This document shows positions 8,490 through 22,249 of a DNA stretch of 64,000 bases, piece by piece (the first letter of the stretch is position 1; every line of letters starts with the position of its first letter). The position numbers and the translations under genes were made by a program. Source of the stretch: Leptospira ainlahdjerensis (GTDB lineage: Bacteria; Spirochaetota; Leptospiria; Leptospirales; Leptospiraceae); assembly GCF_016919175.1 (NCBI RefSeq), contig NZ_JAFFPU010000016.1, positions 62,001 to 126,000 of the forward strand, in the 5' to 3' direction. Under the pieces are notes generated by a model. It was not told the DNA's origin, did no database searches, and saw only the letters and a program-made list of their open reading frames with translations.

Positions 8490-9680
8490 ATGTTTATCTT
8501 TTTAAAAAGGTCTCTTTCCACATTCGTTCTCGTTCTTTTTTTAAGCGCCGAATGTAAGGGGTCGCCGACGGTTCGAGATTCGGCAAACGTTTGTTCGCAA
8601 CCGAAGGCGGATTTTTTTTGGCAAACTTCGAACGCGAAAGAGTCCGGCTTTGACTCGGAAAAACTCTGCAACTTACTCCAAGAATCCATCTCTGAAAAAA
8701 ACGGCTATCATTCATTTTTGATCGAACGTCACGGAAAACTCGTCATCGAGATCTATCACGATGGAGACGATAAACCTCTGAGCCTTCGATACGGCCTCCG
8801 TCTTCCTTTTGACGGCAAATCCACTTTCGACTTACAGACGTTACACGACGTTCGATCTGTAAGCAAAAGTGTCGTCTCTCTTCTTTTCGGGATTGCGGTA
8901 GAAAAGGGATTGATAGAAGGAATCGATTCTTCCGTACTTTCTTCGTTTCCGGAACTCGGGATTTCGAAAACGGATCCGCGGCAAAAAATAACTTGGAAAC
9001 ATCTTCTTTCCATGAGCAGCGGTTTGGATTGGGAAGAATGGAGATCCGGTTTTTTCTTTAGCGATGAAACCCGTCTGTATTGGAAAAAAAATCTCGTCGA
9101 GTTTGTTTTTGATCGTCGAGTTTCCGAAGTTCCGGGTACAAAATTCAATTACAACGGAGGTGGGACTTCGATACTTGCCGAAATTCTAATGAAGAAAACC
9201 GGTAAGTCCCTCGGAGAATTAGCGGGAGAATGGCTCTTTCATCCGATCGGGATCAAAGAGTTTGAATGGGTGGAGGATCGGCATAAACGCGCGCTCGCCT
9301 TCGGTGGTTTACGTCTGAGACCGAGAGATATGTTGAAGCTTGGAAGATTGATTCTGAACGAAGGAGTTTGGGATAAGAGGCAGATCGTTCCGAAGCAATG
9401 GATCCAAGATTCTTTAGAATCTCGGATCGATACGAACGTAACTCTATTTCGAAACGACGGAAGTTCCTTAAAATATGGTTTTCAGTGGTGGATTGGCGAG
9501 ACTCGTCTTGCAAATCGAAACGTAACTTGGAAAGCCGCGCTTGGAAACGGAGGACAATTGATCTACGTGATTCCCGATTTGGATATGACCGTTGTGACGA
9601 CTGCGGGGAAATACGGTTCTCCAAAGGTGATCTTCGAAATAGGAAATCTTTTGGACAAGATCATCGCTTCAACAAATTGA
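8490..9680 (+). CDS. Serine beta-lactamase-like hydrolase, exported
   Basis: The 396-residue protein belongs to the class C beta-lactamase/DD-peptidase superfamily. It has the S-x-x-K nucleophile motif (SVSK, Ser123 and Lys126), the Tyr motif (YNGG, Tyr221) and a C-terminal GNGGQ box in place of KTG. Members hydrolyse esters or peptidoglycan-like amides, and many are not antibiotic-resistance enzymes. The N-terminus is a signal sequence (TFVLVLFLSA) ending in LSAEC. This could be a lipobox, although Glu before Cys is unfavourable, so a soluble periplasmic form is equally possible. The only ribosome-binding candidate, AAAGGAAA, is further upstream than usual. The downstream gap contains repeat copy B. 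Confidence 0.85.
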   Translation: MFIFLKRSLSTFVLVLFLSAECKGSPTVRDSANVCSQPKADFFWQTSNAKESGFDSEKLCNLLQESISEKNGYHSFLIERHGKLVIEIYHDGDDKPLSLRYGLRLPFDGKSTFDLQTLHDVRSVSKSVVSLLFGIAVEKGLIEGIDSSVLSSFPELGISKTDPRQKITWKHLLSMSSGLDWEEWRSGFFFSDETRLYWKKNLVEFVFDRRVSEVPGTKFNYNGGGTSILAEILMKKTGKSLGELAGEWLFHPIGIKEFEWVEDRHKRALAFGGLRLRPRDMLKLGRLILNEGVWDKRQIVPKQWIQDSLESRIDTNVTLFRNDGSSLKYGFQWWIGETRLANRNVTWKAALGNGGQLIYVIPDLDMTVVTTAGKYGSPKVIFEIGNLLDKIIASTN

Positions 9681-9712
9681 TGAGCGAAGTTCCGTTCTAT
9701 ACTTTCGATCTT

Positions 9713-9870
9713 GTAGGAGTTCCGACTTCTTCCGTGAAACTCTCGCGGCCCCCACCCTAATTGGGTGGTGGAGGTGGGCCTTGTGGGAAAATTCCGGAAA
9801 ATTCTCCATATCACAAAAACATTCTTCTTACAATCAGATTTCCTTTTCAAAATTTTGTAGGAACTCCTAC
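9713..9870 (-). repeat. Dispersed intergenic repeat, copy B
   Basis: Bounded by GTAGGAGTTCCGAC (9713-9726) and GTAGGAACTCCTAC (9857-9870), in reverse orientation compared with copies C-F. The GC-rich core is a stem (CCCACCCTAATTGGGTGG), followed by GGGAAAATTCCGGAAAATTC and a TATCACAAAA box that all copies share. It lies between the convergent serine hydrolase and crcB genes. Confidence 0.85.
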
Positions 9871-9912
9871 AAGTCGCCTAAAAAAGCCTTGAAAAAAAGC
9901 AGGGAGACTTCC

Positions 9913-10296
9913 TCAAAACCACTTTACGATCCAAACACCTGCGAGTGCGAACCCGATCCCACCTAACACGCTTAGACCAATATATGCAAAAAATAGAATA
10001 TAGTTACCCGTTCTCAACATCTGAAGGCTTTCAAAAGAAAACGTAGAAAACGTGGTAAATCCCCCGCAAAGACCGGACGCGATGAAAAATCTCCATTCCG
10101 GATTAATTTCCGGAAGTTTTTCCGAGATTGCGTAGATAACTCCTAACACGAGTGAACCCAAAAAGTTGGCAACCAAGGTTCCCAACGGTAATTTGAAACC
10201 GAGTATTGTTCCGAACCAATATTGTAAAAGATAACGTAAGACGCTTCCTATGGCGCCGCCGATTCCGATTAAAACAAGGGTTCTTTCCAAGTTCAT
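9913..10296 (-). CDS. crcB: CrcB/FluC fluoride channel
   Basis: A 127-residue, four-helix membrane protein with the family signatures GGAIGSVLRY, GTLVANFLGSLVLG and GLCGGFTTFSTFSFE. CrcB/Fluc proteins form dual-topology dimers that let fluoride leave the cell and so protect enolase and pyrophosphatase. Length and motifs are standard, including the Phe-box region FTTFSTFSFE and the conserved Asn. It lies 13 bases after the gene at 10310-10735, so the two are probably co-transcribed. No fluoride-riboswitch consensus was recognised upstream of the pair. A single crcB copy is seen here, as expected for a homodimer. Confidence 0.95.
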   Translation of the reverse strand: MNLERTLVLIGIGGAIGSVLRYLLQYWFGTILGFKLPLGTLVANFLGSLVLGVIYAISEKLPEINPEWRFFIASGLCGGFTTFSTFSFESLQMLRTGNYILFFAYIGLSVLGGIGFALAGVWIVKWF

Positions 10297-10309
10297 TGTT
10301 CTTAACTTT

Positions 10310-10735
10310 TTAGGATGAGACGTTAGGCGCGCTATCTTCCTTTTTTCGTTCCGTAAAATATCGATAGATCTGGTAGATTCCCACTCCTAAGGTCACGATG
10401 GAGTCGTCTACGGGCCCTGGAAGAAGATTGGGTGCGATCCAATAGATGAGAATGATGATTATCGGCCAAAAAATTCTGAGGGTTTCGATAGGTTTTGAGT
10501 CTTTGATCGAAAACCAAATTCCGATCAGCAAGGAAAGAATTGTGGCAACGATAATCCCTCCAAAAAGAAGAATGTGTTTTCCCGCAAGAATCATCCAATC
10601 CTCGACGGACGCCGCCTTTCCATAATCATCTTTTAAAAGAAAAATTGTAATTCCGATAGAAGTGAAGAGGGTTACAAAAGGAGTTAACATTCCCCAGAGG
10701 CAACCGTATTTGATTTTTTTGGTAAAAAAAGACAT
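10310..10735 (-). CDS. Small four-helix membrane protein of unknown function
   Basis: About 141 residues with four predicted membrane helices: [56 protein letters not shown], and a shorter one in [12 protein letters not shown] charged tail follows ([11 protein letters not shown]). The ATG at 10735 is preceded by AGGAGAGTTGAAT, a good ribosome-binding site; a TTG two codons upstream is a weaker alternative. The family is not recognised. Its stop is 13 bases from crcB, which suggests a shared transcript, but nothing in the protein itself points to fluoride. Confidence 0.75.
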   Translation of the reverse strand: MSFFTKKIKYGCLWGMLTPFVTLFTSIGITIFLLKDDYGKAASVEDWMILAGKHILLFGGIIVATILSLLIGIWFSIKDSKPIETLRIFWPIIIILIYWIAPNLLPGPVDDSIVTLGVGIYQIYRYFTERKKEDSAPNVSS

Positions 10736-10887
10736 ATTCAACTCTCCTAATGTATTGGATCGTAGACTCGTTCTCGAAGCTCTTTGAACTCAAGTGTGAT
10801 CGAGATCTACGGGCAGAGACCGGTCTTCACAATGCTCGCCGAACTCAGCGGCACTGTTTTCTATGAGCGCTTGCGGTAGGGATCAGA

Positions 10888-10980
10888 GCGACGCGGAACG
10901 CGGTCACGAAGTGACCGGAGCGTAAGCGAAGTCGCGTCAGAGCCCGGTCCTGCGCAAATTCAGTAAGAAGTTTTCGCAGG
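10888..10980. repeat. GC-rich multi-hairpin element downstream of prfB
   Basis: Three nested or adjacent stems are visible. CGGTCAC-GAA-GTGACCG (10901-10917) lies within GACGCG...CGCGTC (10890-10938). A second hairpin, CCTGCG...CGCAGG, spans 10949-10980. The sequence is much richer in GC than its surroundings and looks like a repeat-type structural element. It follows prfB and precedes the small membrane gene on the same strand, so it could end prfB transcripts. There is no U-tract for a standard terminator. Confidence 0.6.
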
Positions 10981-10996
10981 AACCGCCCCGAGGATC

Positions 10997-12100
10997 TTAT
11001 AAAGTTTTCAGATATGCAAGGATAAAAGGTTCTATTTCTCCGTCCATTACGGCGGCTACGTTTCCGGTTTCGTGATCCGTTCTATGATCTTTTACAAGAT
11101 TGTAAGGATGGAACACATAACTTCGAATTTGCGAACCCCAGGAAATATCTTTTTTCTCTCCCGATTTTTTTTCCAATTCTTCTTTTGCCTTTTCTTGTTC
11201 CATCTCATAGAGTCTTGCTTTCAACATCTTAAAAGCAGTGTCTCTGTTTTTGATCTGAGATCTTTCGTTCTGACAAGCGACTACGATTCCGGAAGGCATG
11301 TGAGTGATTCGAACAGCAGAGTCGGTCGTGTTGACGTGCTGACCGCCCGCGCCGGAAGAACGATAAACGTCCACTCGAATGTCTTTCTCTTCAATCTTGA
11401 TATCGATGTCGTCGTCTATCTCGGGACTTACGTGAACGGAAACAAAAGACGTATGTCTTCTCTTGTTTGCATCGAAAGGAGAAATTCTTACCAATCGATG
11501 AACTCCGTTTTCTCCTTTTAAAAATCCGAAGGCCCAGTCTCCAACCACGTGTATCGTCGCGTTTTTGATTCCAGCGCCGTCTCCGGCTTGTATGTCGACT
11601 AAAGAATATTGATATCCTTTTTTTTCAAAGAATCTCATATACATTCTCAGAAGCATCTCGGCCCAATCCTGGCTTTCGGTTCCACCCGCTCCGGGATGGA
11701 TATTGATGAAGGCAGATTTGATGTCTTCAGGATTTTTAAGCGCGCCTAACAATTCGAGCTCTTCGAATTTTTCCTGGAGTCTTTGATACTCGGAGGATAG
11801 CTCGCTTACGCCGTTTTCCCCTTTTTCGTCCAAAGTCATGTCCACTAAATCAGGAAAATCTAATATATCTTGTTGAATCGAAAACCAAGGCGTAAGCTTT
11901 TTTTCGAGTTCGTTTTTTTTCTGGCTTACGATTCTGGCTTCCTCGGGATTATTCCAGAGGTCGGGATCTTCCGCTTTCTCGCTAAGAGACTTGAGTCGGT
12001 CTTTGTCCTGTTCCAAATTTAAGAGTTTCCAACGATTCTGGAAATTCTCCTGTAATTCTTTGGAAACTCTTTTGAGTTCTTTTGCTGATTTTACTTCCAT
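10997..12100 (-). CDS. prfB: Peptide chain release factor 2
   Basis: RF2 releases finished proteins at UGA and UAA. The 367-residue protein carries the stop-codon recognition tripeptide SPF (residues 207-209, in [11 protein letters not shown]) and the catalytic GGQ (252-254, in [12 protein letters not shown]). These mark it as RF2 rather than RF1. Many bacteria encode prfB with a programmed +1 frameshift at an early UGA. Here the N-terminal region ([12 protein letters not shown], about residues 25-36) reads straight through in one frame, so that autoregulation appears absent. The start at 12100 gives the normal RF2 length. The next gene in the same direction begins upstream at 12999. Confidence 0.97.
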   Translation of the reverse strand: MEVKSAKELKRVSKELQENFQNRWKLLNLEQDKDRLKSLSEKAEDPDLWNNPEEARIVSQKKNELEKKLTPWFSIQQDILDFPDLVDMTLDEKGENGVSELSSEYQRLQEKFEELELLGALKNPEDIKSAFINIHPGAGGTESQDWAEMLLRMYMRFFEKKGYQYSLVDIQAGDGAGIKNATIHVVGDWAFGFLKGENGVHRLVRISPFDANKRRHTSFVSVHVSPEIDDDIDIKIEEKDIRVDVYRSSGAGGQHVNTTDSAVRITHMPSGIVVACQNERSQIKNRDTAFKMLKARLYEMEQEKAKEELEKKSGEKKDISWGSQIRSYVFHPYNLVKDHRTDHETGNVAAVMDGEIEPFILAYLKTL

Positions 12101-12153
12101 ATTATTTGCTTTTTATCGATTTGATATTTTCCAAACGTTAAGCGCGTTTGAAT

Positions 12154-12999
<846 letters not shown>

Positions 13000-13002
13000 A
13001 GG

Positions 13003-14272
13003 TTAAAGGGCTCTGTGTCCGATGTCTGTTCGATAAAACGTTTTGGGAGCCTGGATTTTTTCCAGGAAGGAATAAGCTTGAGATACCGAACTCTTTAGAT
13101 CGGATCCATAGGCTACTACTCCCAGAATTCTCCCCCCGGATGAAAAAACTTTTCCATCTTTTTTTAAAGTTCCCGCGTGAAAAAGATAAGTGTTTTGACC
13201 AGTCGTTTCGGGCAGATTTAAGGAAATATTTTTTTCATAAGAATCCGGATATCCCTGTGCCGCGAGGACTACTACTGTGGCTGCGCCTTTTTTTACCGAG
13301 GCTTGGATCCCTTTGATCTTGCTTGTGGAAGCTGTATAAAGAAGTTCTAATAGATCACCGTCTAACATTGCGAGTACACATTGTGTTTCGGGATCTCCGA
13401 ATCTACAATTGAACTCTACAACTCGAGGTTCTCCATCGGAGGAGATCATTAGTCCCGCATAAAGAAGGCCTCTATAAGGATGTCCTTTTTTACGAAAGAT
13501 TTCAAACATTCTATCGAAGACTCTTTCTTTCACTTTTTCCAAGATGGAATCGGTTACGACCGGTGCGGGACAATAAGCTCCCATCCCTCCGGTGTTCGGT
13601 CCTTCGTCTCCGTCATACGCTCTTTTGTGATCCTGGGCGGCCGGTAGTAAAAAATAAGAATCTCCGTCTGACACCGCAAAGATGGAAGCTTCTTGTCCAT
13701 CCATAAACTCTTCGATTACGACTTGGTTACCGCTTTCCCCGAATTTTTTATCCTCAAAGATTTCTTTGAGGGCGTTGATCGCCATTTCTTTCGTAGTGGC
13801 AACGGTGACTCCCTTCCCGGCGGCCAGTCCGTCCGCTTTGATTACGATCGGAATCGTTTTTGATTCAAGGTATTTTATAGAAGTTGAATATTCGGTAAAC
13901 GTTGCGTATTCCGCGGTGGGAACGTTCGCTTCCACCATCAGAGATTTTGCGAAATCCTTGGAGCCTTCGACTTGTGCGCAATAAGAATCGGGTCCGAACG
14001 TAGGAATTTTGAGTTCGGCCGCCCAGTCCGCAAATCCGGCTACGAGAGGATCTTCCGGTCCGACCACGATGAAATCAAAAGGATTTTGTTTTAAAAAAGC
14101 CTGGACCGATTCCTTTGATAAAACGTTAAACGAATTGGAACGTAGAATCTCGTGATCCGGAAATCCGCCGTTTCCCGGAAACACTTTCAATTCGTTTAAC
14201 AAAGGGGATTTTCTGAGATGAAAGGCGATTGCGCTTTCTCTTCCCCCCGAGCCTATAAGAAGAACTTTCAAC

Positions 14273-14283
<11 letters not shown>
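13003..14283 (-). CDS. purD: Phosphoribosylamine-glycine ligase
   Basis: GARS performs the second step of purine synthesis: phosphoribosylamine + glycine + ATP gives GAR. The 426-residue length is normal. The ATP-grasp motifs are intact: [13 protein letters not shown] at the N-terminus, [22 protein letters not shown], the [10 protein letters not shown] loop and [12 protein letters not shown] metal ligands. Its first codons overlap the end of valS by 11 bases, so translation is probably coupled. Here it stands apart from other pur genes. Confidence 0.98.
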
Positions 14284-16921
<2,638 letters not shown>

Positions 16922-17010
16922 GGCCGTAAAAAACAGATTTTCCTGGATTTTCCCGGGGTCAAGAGGATTCAAACTGATCCACCTTTTAGGCGGGAAAAAT
17001 TGATTCGGCC

Positions 17011-17442
17011 TTACTTTTTACGATAAGCTGATTTTGTCTCAAAGAGCTTTTTAGAAATAGATTTTCTACGGGACTCGGCCTTTTCGTTTGGAATTCTCAA
17101 CTTCGTTTTGGGTTTGAGGGCGGATCGTATGGAAGACTGAATTGCTCTGAGAGGAAAGACGTCCTTGTCTCTGACATTGAGACAAGTTTTTCCGAAGAGC
17201 AACTTTGGAAATTTTTTCTTGAGTTCTTTTAAGGAATCCGGACGACAGAGATAGATCGAAATATGATTCTTTTGGGAAGCGAAAGAGATCCAGTTCTCGT
17301 CGACTTGATACGTGGGGATTCTAAATTTCATAGATTCTTGGATATCCGGAAACGTATCAATGAGCCAAGTGCGAAGAGAAAGAAGTCTTTCCTTTCGGAT
17401 CAGGGATTGGGATTCGATATAATGATGGATTTCCGAAGACAT
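17011..17442 (-). CDS. DUF1801 / YdhG-like protein
   Basis: About 143 residues. The section [20 protein letters not shown] followed by HISIYLCRP matches the DUF1801 fold (YdhG/iron-chaperone-like proteins related to frataxin-type folds). The C-terminus is very basic ([19 protein letters not shown]). Its function in the cell is not known. The ATG at 17442 (MSSEIHHY) starts the conserved part. An ATG at 17508 adds 22 hydrophobic residues without a clear ribosome-binding site at either place. It follows the TetR gene by 74 bases on the same strand and could be part of that transcript. Confidence 0.72.
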   Translation of the reverse strand: MSSEIHHYIESQSLIRKERLLSLRTWLIDTFPDIQESMKFRIPTYQVDENWISFASQKNHISIYLCRPDSLKELKKKFPKLLFGKTCLNVRDKDVFPLRAIQSSIRSALKPKTKLRIPNEKAESRRKSISKKLFETKSAYRKK

Positions 17443-17516
17443 AATAAATGTCGGAATCGGAATAAAAGAAAAAAGATGCATATTCGTTTTAGGCTTTGTA
17501 AGAATCAAAATGAAAA

Positions 17517-18308
17517 TTACTCGGCCTTTCCTCCTTTCAGAATCGGAAACTGGAGAGGTTTTTGTTTCGCATGATTTTGGGTTTGATTTTGTTTTTCGAA
17601 TTCTTGCGAGAACTTCCGCAAATTTTCGGCGGAAGAAATGATTTCCTCCTTGGGAAACGGAAACGCCGAAGGATTTTTAATTCCGAGAATCATAGAAAAG
17701 AGATCGTGGGAATTCCGTCCGTTTTCATAGATTAAATCCGGGGAGATATCCTTGAATCCCAACATATAGAGCGCGAACTTCTCGTTCTGGACGTTTTCGA
17801 TGGAAAGAATCGATTCGGCCAAGAATTCCGCGGGCATTGTGTTGGAAAAAGATCCGTCCCTTTGACCTTCTTTGATGAGTTCGGTAAGGAAGAGGATATC
17901 TCTTTTGATCATTTCTTTTTCGAGTTTTGCTTTGAGAGAAAGATTTTCGGGAAGATAAATCGCTTTTAGAAAAAAGAACACCATCTCCGGATTTTTGTTC
18001 ACCCAGTCAAAGTGAAGTTCGTGTATAATTTTAAGTTTGTCTAATGTGTTTTTCGGGTGTTTGGATTCCACTTCCGAAAGAAGCCCTAAAGTAATTTCAT
18101 CGGAAAGAGTGGTCGTCAATTCCACAAGGAGCTCTTCCTTGGAATTGAAATGGTGATAAAAAGTGCCTTTGGCGATTCCGAGTTCGTCGATGATATCGTT
18201 GACCGACGTAGAATCGTATCCCTTAGAAAAGAAGAATTTTCGAGCACATTGTAGGATGTCCTCTTTTCGCGCCTTTCCCTTTTGTTTGTTTAGATTCACT
18301 TTTCCCAT
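17517..18308 (-). CDS. TetR/AcrR-family transcriptional regulator
   Basis: A 263-residue regulator. The N-terminal helix-turn-helix is classical (ILQCARKFFFSKGYDSTSV, then the recognition part IAKGTFYHHFNSKEEL, residues about 20-62). The ligand-binding half is divergent and longer than average, with a Gln/Asn/Lys-rich tail. A near-perfect palindrome lies 7 bases before the start codon (see 18315-18329), which suggests repression of its own synthesis. No efflux or metabolic gene lies next to it on the opposite strand, so the regulated pathway is unknown. The downstream DUF1801-like gene is the only clear operon candidate. Confidence 0.92.
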   Translation of the reverse strand: MGKVNLNKQKGKARKEDILQCARKFFFSKGYDSTSVNDIIDELGIAKGTFYHHFNSKEELLVELTTTLSDEITLGLLSEVESKHPKNTLDKLKIIHELHFDWVNKNPEMVFFFLKAIYLPENLSLKAKLEKEMIKRDILFLTELIKEGQRDGSFSNTMPAEFLAESILSIENVQNEKFALYMLGFKDISPDLIYENGRNSHDLFSMILGIKNPSAFPFPKEEIISSAENLRKFSQEFEKQNQTQNHAKQKPLQFPILKGGKAE

Positions 18309-18314
18309 AAAACC

Positions 18315-18329
18315 GACCGACCGTCGGTC
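18315..18329. promoter_or_regulatory. Operator-like palindrome before the TetR gene
   Basis: GACCGACCGTCGGTC: two 7-base arms around a single central base, directly upstream of the tetR start. Its size and position fit a TetR-family operator and autorepression. Binding is inferred, not shown. Confidence 0.65.
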
Positions 18330-18715
18330 AATTTTTTGAACATTTCGGTCTTTTGGTCAATCAGAAATCGCAAGAAACGCGGGAACTCCCTCGATTTTCC
18401 GGTTTTTTCGGAGCGATCTTCCGGCCTGAAAGCGGAAAAACCGCAGATTTTCCCTTTCAATTCGCCTTTGTTGATCAAAGGATCTTTTCCGTTGTTTTGG
18501 AAAGCCTACTTCAAAGAAGGAATTCTTGGGTCCGAGTGAAGTCGATCAAGGGTTTTTGGGGGAGATCCTACATTTGAGCTTTTTACTTGCGGAACGTAGA
18601 ATTTTAGAAAAGAGGCAGTTCACCTGGAGTTCCACAACCCAACCGGAGCATCGTAAACCTTAGCCAAAAGTCGAGATGAACTGCAAAGAGAATCCGTTTT
18701 GCAAAAATAGGTTTT

Positions 18716-18861
18716 TTAGGAGTTCCTACACGGGGATTTCTACTTGCAAGATTAGAATTTTGTGATAGAGGAGAATTTCCGAAATTTTTCCACCACCCGC
18801 CCCACCACCCAAGATCAGGGTGGGGCCCGCGACTTTCACAGAGGACTGTCGGAGTTCCGAC
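18716..18861 (+). repeat. Dispersed intergenic repeat, copy C
   Basis: Bounded by TTAGGAGTTCCTAC (18716-18729) and GTCGGAGTTCCGAC (18848-18861). The shared core TTTTGTGATAGAGGA, then CCACCCGCCCCACCACCC and GGGTGGGG, is present. This is the only full copy not between convergent genes; it lies 3' of the SpsF/PseG-like gene. A truncated relative at 18910-18950 ends GTTGGAACTCCGAC. Confidence 0.85.
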
Positions 18862-19109
18862 TGTTTTTCGTCCGATTGAGTCGGCTTGTAGATAAAGATA
18901 TATCTTGAAAGGGCGGGCGATTTTACCGAAAAAGCCGTTGGAACTCCGACCTGTGCCGTGCACTCGGCGAAACTCGCTTTGCAAGTTGGAACCGTGAGGA
19001 ATTTCAAAAAAACAGACAACACAACAAGACGGAGATATTTAAGGGAGTTCAAAGAAAGATCAGAGAGAATGAATGTTCCGAACCCGCGCCAAACAAATCC
19101 AAGTTCGAT

Positions 19110-20687
19110 TTAAGCATTTAAGAATTTTTTGATTTCGCTTAACAAAATAGAATATCCGTTTCCGGAAACATTCCTCATACTTTTTTTCAAGTCCAAATTT
19201 TTTCCGAAATCGGGAGAACCGAGTTCTCCCGCAAAAGGAATTCCGTATTCTTCTTTGCTCAGGATCGAAAGCGCGGAATGGACGGGGCTAATGGAAAAAC
19301 TCGCGATCTTTTTATCAAAGAATGCGGCTTCAAATAAGGATTGTCCAAAATAGCCGATAAAACCGCCGGATTCTGCCAAAAGGTTTTGAAATTGAAACGT
19401 AGGAATTCTGGATAAGAATTCGATCGTATTCCGATCCGAACTTTTACCTCCGATTCTCACAACCTTTGAAAAACCTTCCTTGGATCTTATCGTTTCCAAA
19501 TAGGAATCTAAAGAAGACACAAATTTTTGCTCCAGATTTCCCGCATAACAAAGCAAATACGAACCGTCCTTTCCGACCAAAGAGTTCAATCTCGGCGAGA
19601 TCAGGATTCGATCAAGAGAAAAATCCCCTTTGAGGTTCGGATGGGGAAGAATCTCGAAATGACCGTATTTTTTTCTCTCGGGACCGAAATGATCCAAAAG
19701 AAAAATTTTAGTTTTAGAATATTCTAAAATTGGAATATCTCTTGAATCGACGATGACAAGGTCAAATTTTCCTTCTTTCGGGAGCTCTTTTATCCATGTC
19801 ATCCGGAATCCATCAGCTGAAAGAAGAGAGAACAAAATTCTGGAACGTTCAAAGTGGCCGCTCCCGAACAAAGCGGGATCTCCCGCTAAAAGACCGATCT
19901 TTTTTTGGGAAGAATTTTGTCCTTTCGGAGTTTCAAAGCGGATTTGCTCCACTTCTCGATTGCCTTCGAAAATCCGAGGAGAATCCTGAAACAAACGGAT
20001 GACTTCCCTGGCGCCGAAAAAGGGATTTTGATCGTTTAAGTTTTTAAAAACTTCGGAGGTCGTTTCGAAATCTTTGGGTTCGTCGATCGTAAGCCTGAGA
20101 TTCGGAAGAATCTTTTGTTCTTCTTCGTTTAACAAAGGTGCGAGTTTTAGGATTCGAAAACGATCCGGATTTTCCTTGATATGAAGACTTACGTGTTCTC
20201 TGTGCCTTTCTTCCAAAACGTTCGGGGCCCAGGCAAGAGCTTCTTTCGTAAAAATTTCACCTCCCATTCCCAACGGAAGATTCACAACGTGAGCCAGATC
20301 CGGTTTCGAATACTCAAACGTTTGTAAAAGCTGATCCAGGTGAAGAGTATCATAAAAAGGATTGTCTCCTGTCAAACGAAGGATCGATTCCGCTTGAACC
20401 GTCTTTGCCGAGTTTAGATAACGTTCTCTTACATCCGAAAGACTTCCTTCTATAAAGTTGTATTTTCTTGCCTTCAGAAATGTTCGAAGTTTGTTGTCGT
20501 TTTCCGGGATCAGATAAAAGATTTGTTCTTCCGGAAGGAGCGTTCGAATTCGATCTTGAATTCTATCAAGAAGAGTTTTTCCCGAGCCGAACGGAAATTC
20601 TTTTAATACCTTACCCGGGAGTCTGGTAGAATCGGTTCTGGCTTGGATAAACGCGAAAATTTTAGGCGTTGAAGGTATACCATTCAT
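19110..20687 (-). CDS. SpsF-like nucleotidyltransferase fused to a PseG-like domain
   Basis: A 525-residue two-domain protein. Residues 1-240 are an SpsF/CMP-sugar-type nucleotidyltransferase: [17 protein letters not shown] at residues 11-27, LRLTGDNPF, and the acidic [10 protein letters not shown]. Residues 262-525 resemble the PseG sugar-nucleotide hydrolase/GT-B fold, with [11 protein letters not shown] (275-285) in the place of the PseG G-x-GH-x-x-R motif. A GT-B-like end ([19 protein letters not shown]) follows. In pseudaminic/legionaminic-type sugar pathways the CMP-transferase and the hydrolase act on neighbouring steps, which makes a fusion sensible. Its own product is unknown. It overlaps the radical SAM gene upstream by 26 bases, so the two are coupled. 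Confidence 0.82.
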   Translation of the reverse strand: MNGIPSTPKIFAFIQARTDSTRLPGKVLKEFPFGSGKTLLDRIQDRIRTLLPEEQIFYLIPENDNKLRTFLKARKYNFIEGSLSDVRERYLNSAKTVQAESILRLTGDNPFYDTLHLDQLLQTFEYSKPDLAHVVNLPLGMGGEIFTKEALAWAPNVLEERHREHVSLHIKENPDRFRILKLAPLLNEEEQKILPNLRLTIDEPKDFETTSEVFKNLNDQNPFFGAREVIRLFQDSPRIFEGNREVEQIRFETPKGQNSSQKKIGLLAGDPALFGSGHFERSRILFSLLSADGFRMTWIKELPKEGKFDLVIVDSRDIPILEYSKTKIFLLDHFGPERKKYGHFEILPHPNLKGDFSLDRILISPRLNSLVGKDGSYLLCYAGNLEQKFVSSLDSYLETIRSKEGFSKVVRIGGKSSDRNTIEFLSRIPTFQFQNLLAESGGFIGYFGQSLFEAAFFDKKIASFSISPVHSALSILSKEEYGIPFAGELGSPDFGKNLDLKKSMRNVSGNGYSILLSEIKKFLNA

Positions 20688-22200
20688 CGCAGGTTAAACA
20701 AGGAGCGCCCGTCGTTTCGTGTTTTCCGTTTAGAGAGTTGTTAAACGAAGGAAGTCCTCTTTGCCAAATGTCTATTAGATTTTCATTGTGAAGATTTCCG
20801 AATTCCTTTCCGGGAGTTTGTCTGCAAATCGAAACGATTCCGTTCGAGTTAACAAAAAGATCCCGGTTGAGATGCCAACAAAATTCTCTCTGAATCGGAG
20901 TCAGATCCGTGACTCTTTTTTCGGGCATTAAACCCGCGAATCGATTGTATTTTTGAAGAATGACTCCGTAACCTTGTCTTTCGGTTTCGTCGACCCAGGC
21001 TTCCACTTCGTCCTCGACTTCTTGTATCTTTAAGAATTGAAGATGGATCCGATTTTTAGGAAATACTCTTTCCAGCTTTTCCAAGTTGGAAAGAATTTTC
21101 TCAAGTTCTTTTCTGCCGTAAAGGTTCTTATATCTTTCCGGATTGCGAGTTGTCAGATTTACGATCCAAGTGATCTTTTCTTTTTCATCGTCTGAAAGTT
21201 TATCCAAGAATTCTAAGATCGGATCCAAATCGGAATAGAGCGCGGTTTCGATCATCAATTCCTGCAAAAGAGTAAACGAGATCGTTTTTTTTACAAGCTC
21301 GGCGAAATGAGGATGCAGAAGCGGTTCTCCCATTCCTCCAAAACAAACGCTGTATTCATTGGAAAAAGAAGTCTCTTGTTGTTTGAGAAGATTCTCCAAA
21401 AAATCGGACGTAAGAAAATCGCCGTCGTGATCGTTTGCACTAAATTGTCTCGGACAAAAAGTACAACCGAGTTCACAACCTCTGTAGACTTCGAGTTCTA
21501 AGTAAGAAGGGCCGGTTCTGAAAACTTCGGGCTGACTTTTGATCCAAGGAAGAATTTCCGAATACGACCAATTTTCCTTTGTTTTGAGAAAACCCCTGAC
21601 TAAGTTTAAGGATCTTCTGTTCTTTAAAGAGAAATCCAAACGATATTGCCTCAGATCCGGAGCTTGATAAAAAATTTCCACGTCGTAGTGATTGATGTTT
21701 TTGAGAAGATATTCCTGAGCGGTGGTTTTGATCGTTTCAGGAAGTCCGTTTGTGAATTCCCTTGATAAAATCGCGGGGACGATTCCGGCGGGAAGGTTTT
21801 CGCTGTAAGAATATTGAGAAAGATAACGGTCGTGTCTTTCGTACAATTCTTCGCTCAGATTCTCGTCCAAACAAGGGAAAAGACCCGAAAAATAAAAAAA
21901 AGATGCGTCGTCCCAGTCGGGATCTTCCGTTCTGGAACCCGGTAGATTTTCGGCTATTTTTTTTAAAAAAACAACTTCGGTTTCAGATTCTAAAATTTGA
22001 ATATTCAGAGAATTGTATGTATTTTTGTTTTCTTTGAATGGCCAAGAGTTGAAAAAAACACGCGACGACGGGAGGATTTTGGAAAGTTTTAAGAGGGAAA
22101 GCCGAAGTAAGTTTTCTCTTTCGTCCGTGGATAAGGACCGAAGAAGAGAAATCGTTTCGACGTTTAAAAATACGGCGGAATGAGAAATCGGAAATTTCAT
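20662..22200 (-). CDS. Radical SAM protein with SPASM domain (spirochaete 'spiro-SPASM' type)
   Basis: A 512-residue protein. The N-terminal ~230 residues have no known fold. The radical-SAM cluster motif C-x3-C-x2-C is at C242, C246 and C249 (in [14 protein letters not shown]). [10 protein letters not shown] provides the AdoMet-contact region. The C-terminal SPASM section has further cysteines ([25 protein letters not shown]) for auxiliary Fe-S clusters. SPASM enzymes usually modify peptides or sugars by radical chemistry. This layout matches the family found mainly in spirochaetes, whose substrate is not known to me. Gene order (SurA-like chaperone, this gene, SpsF/PseG-like) suggests envelope or glycan work, but that is inference. 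Confidence 0.87.
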   Translation of the reverse strand: MKFPISHSAVFLNVETISLLRSLSTDERENLLRLSLLKLSKILPSSRVFFNSWPFKENKNTYNSLNIQILESETEVVFLKKIAENLPGSRTEDPDWDDASFFYFSGLFPCLDENLSEELYERHDRYLSQYSYSENLPAGIVPAILSREFTNGLPETIKTTAQEYLLKNINHYDVEIFYQAPDLRQYRLDFSLKNRRSLNLVRGFLKTKENWSYSEILPWIKSQPEVFRTGPSYLELEVYRGCELGCTFCPRQFSANDHDGDFLTSDFLENLLKQQETSFSNEYSVCFGGMGEPLLHPHFAELVKKTISFTLLQELMIETALYSDLDPILEFLDKLSDDEKEKITWIVNLTTRNPERYKNLYGRKELEKILSNLEKLERVFPKNRIHLQFLKIQEVEDEVEAWVDETERQGYGVILQKYNRFAGLMPEKRVTDLTPIQREFCWHLNRDLFVNSNGIVSICRQTPGKEFGNLHNENLIDIWQRGLPSFNNSLNGKHETTGAPCLTCDEWYTFNA

Positions 22201-22249
22201 GTCTCGTTTTGAATATCGGCTCTGCTTTCGAATTTCGAAATACTCAAAA

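Larger units (their letters stand above)
18309..19109. other. Intergenic region with repeats only
   Basis: About 800 bases between tetR and the SpsF/PseG-like gene, both on the minus strand. It holds the operator at 18315, repeat copy C and a diverged partial copy (18910-18950). Short frames here overlap the repeats or oppose each other and lack ribosome-binding sites, so I call no gene. Confidence 0.6.

Noticed and set aside
10736..10996. Fluoride riboswitch before the crcB operon
   Set aside because: I read the minus strand for the conserved GG-GATG and CUGAUGAC elements and found neither. A GCCGCTGAG-like stretch is only a partial match.
11072..11521. 149-codon frame opposite prfB
   Set aside because: It is the antisense shadow of a conserved release-factor region.
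18604..19052. Two overlapping minus-strand frames of 108-126 codons
   Set aside because: They run through repeat copy C and the partial copy. The predicted proteins simply translate the repeat (Gly/Trp/Pro-rich), so coding is unlikely.
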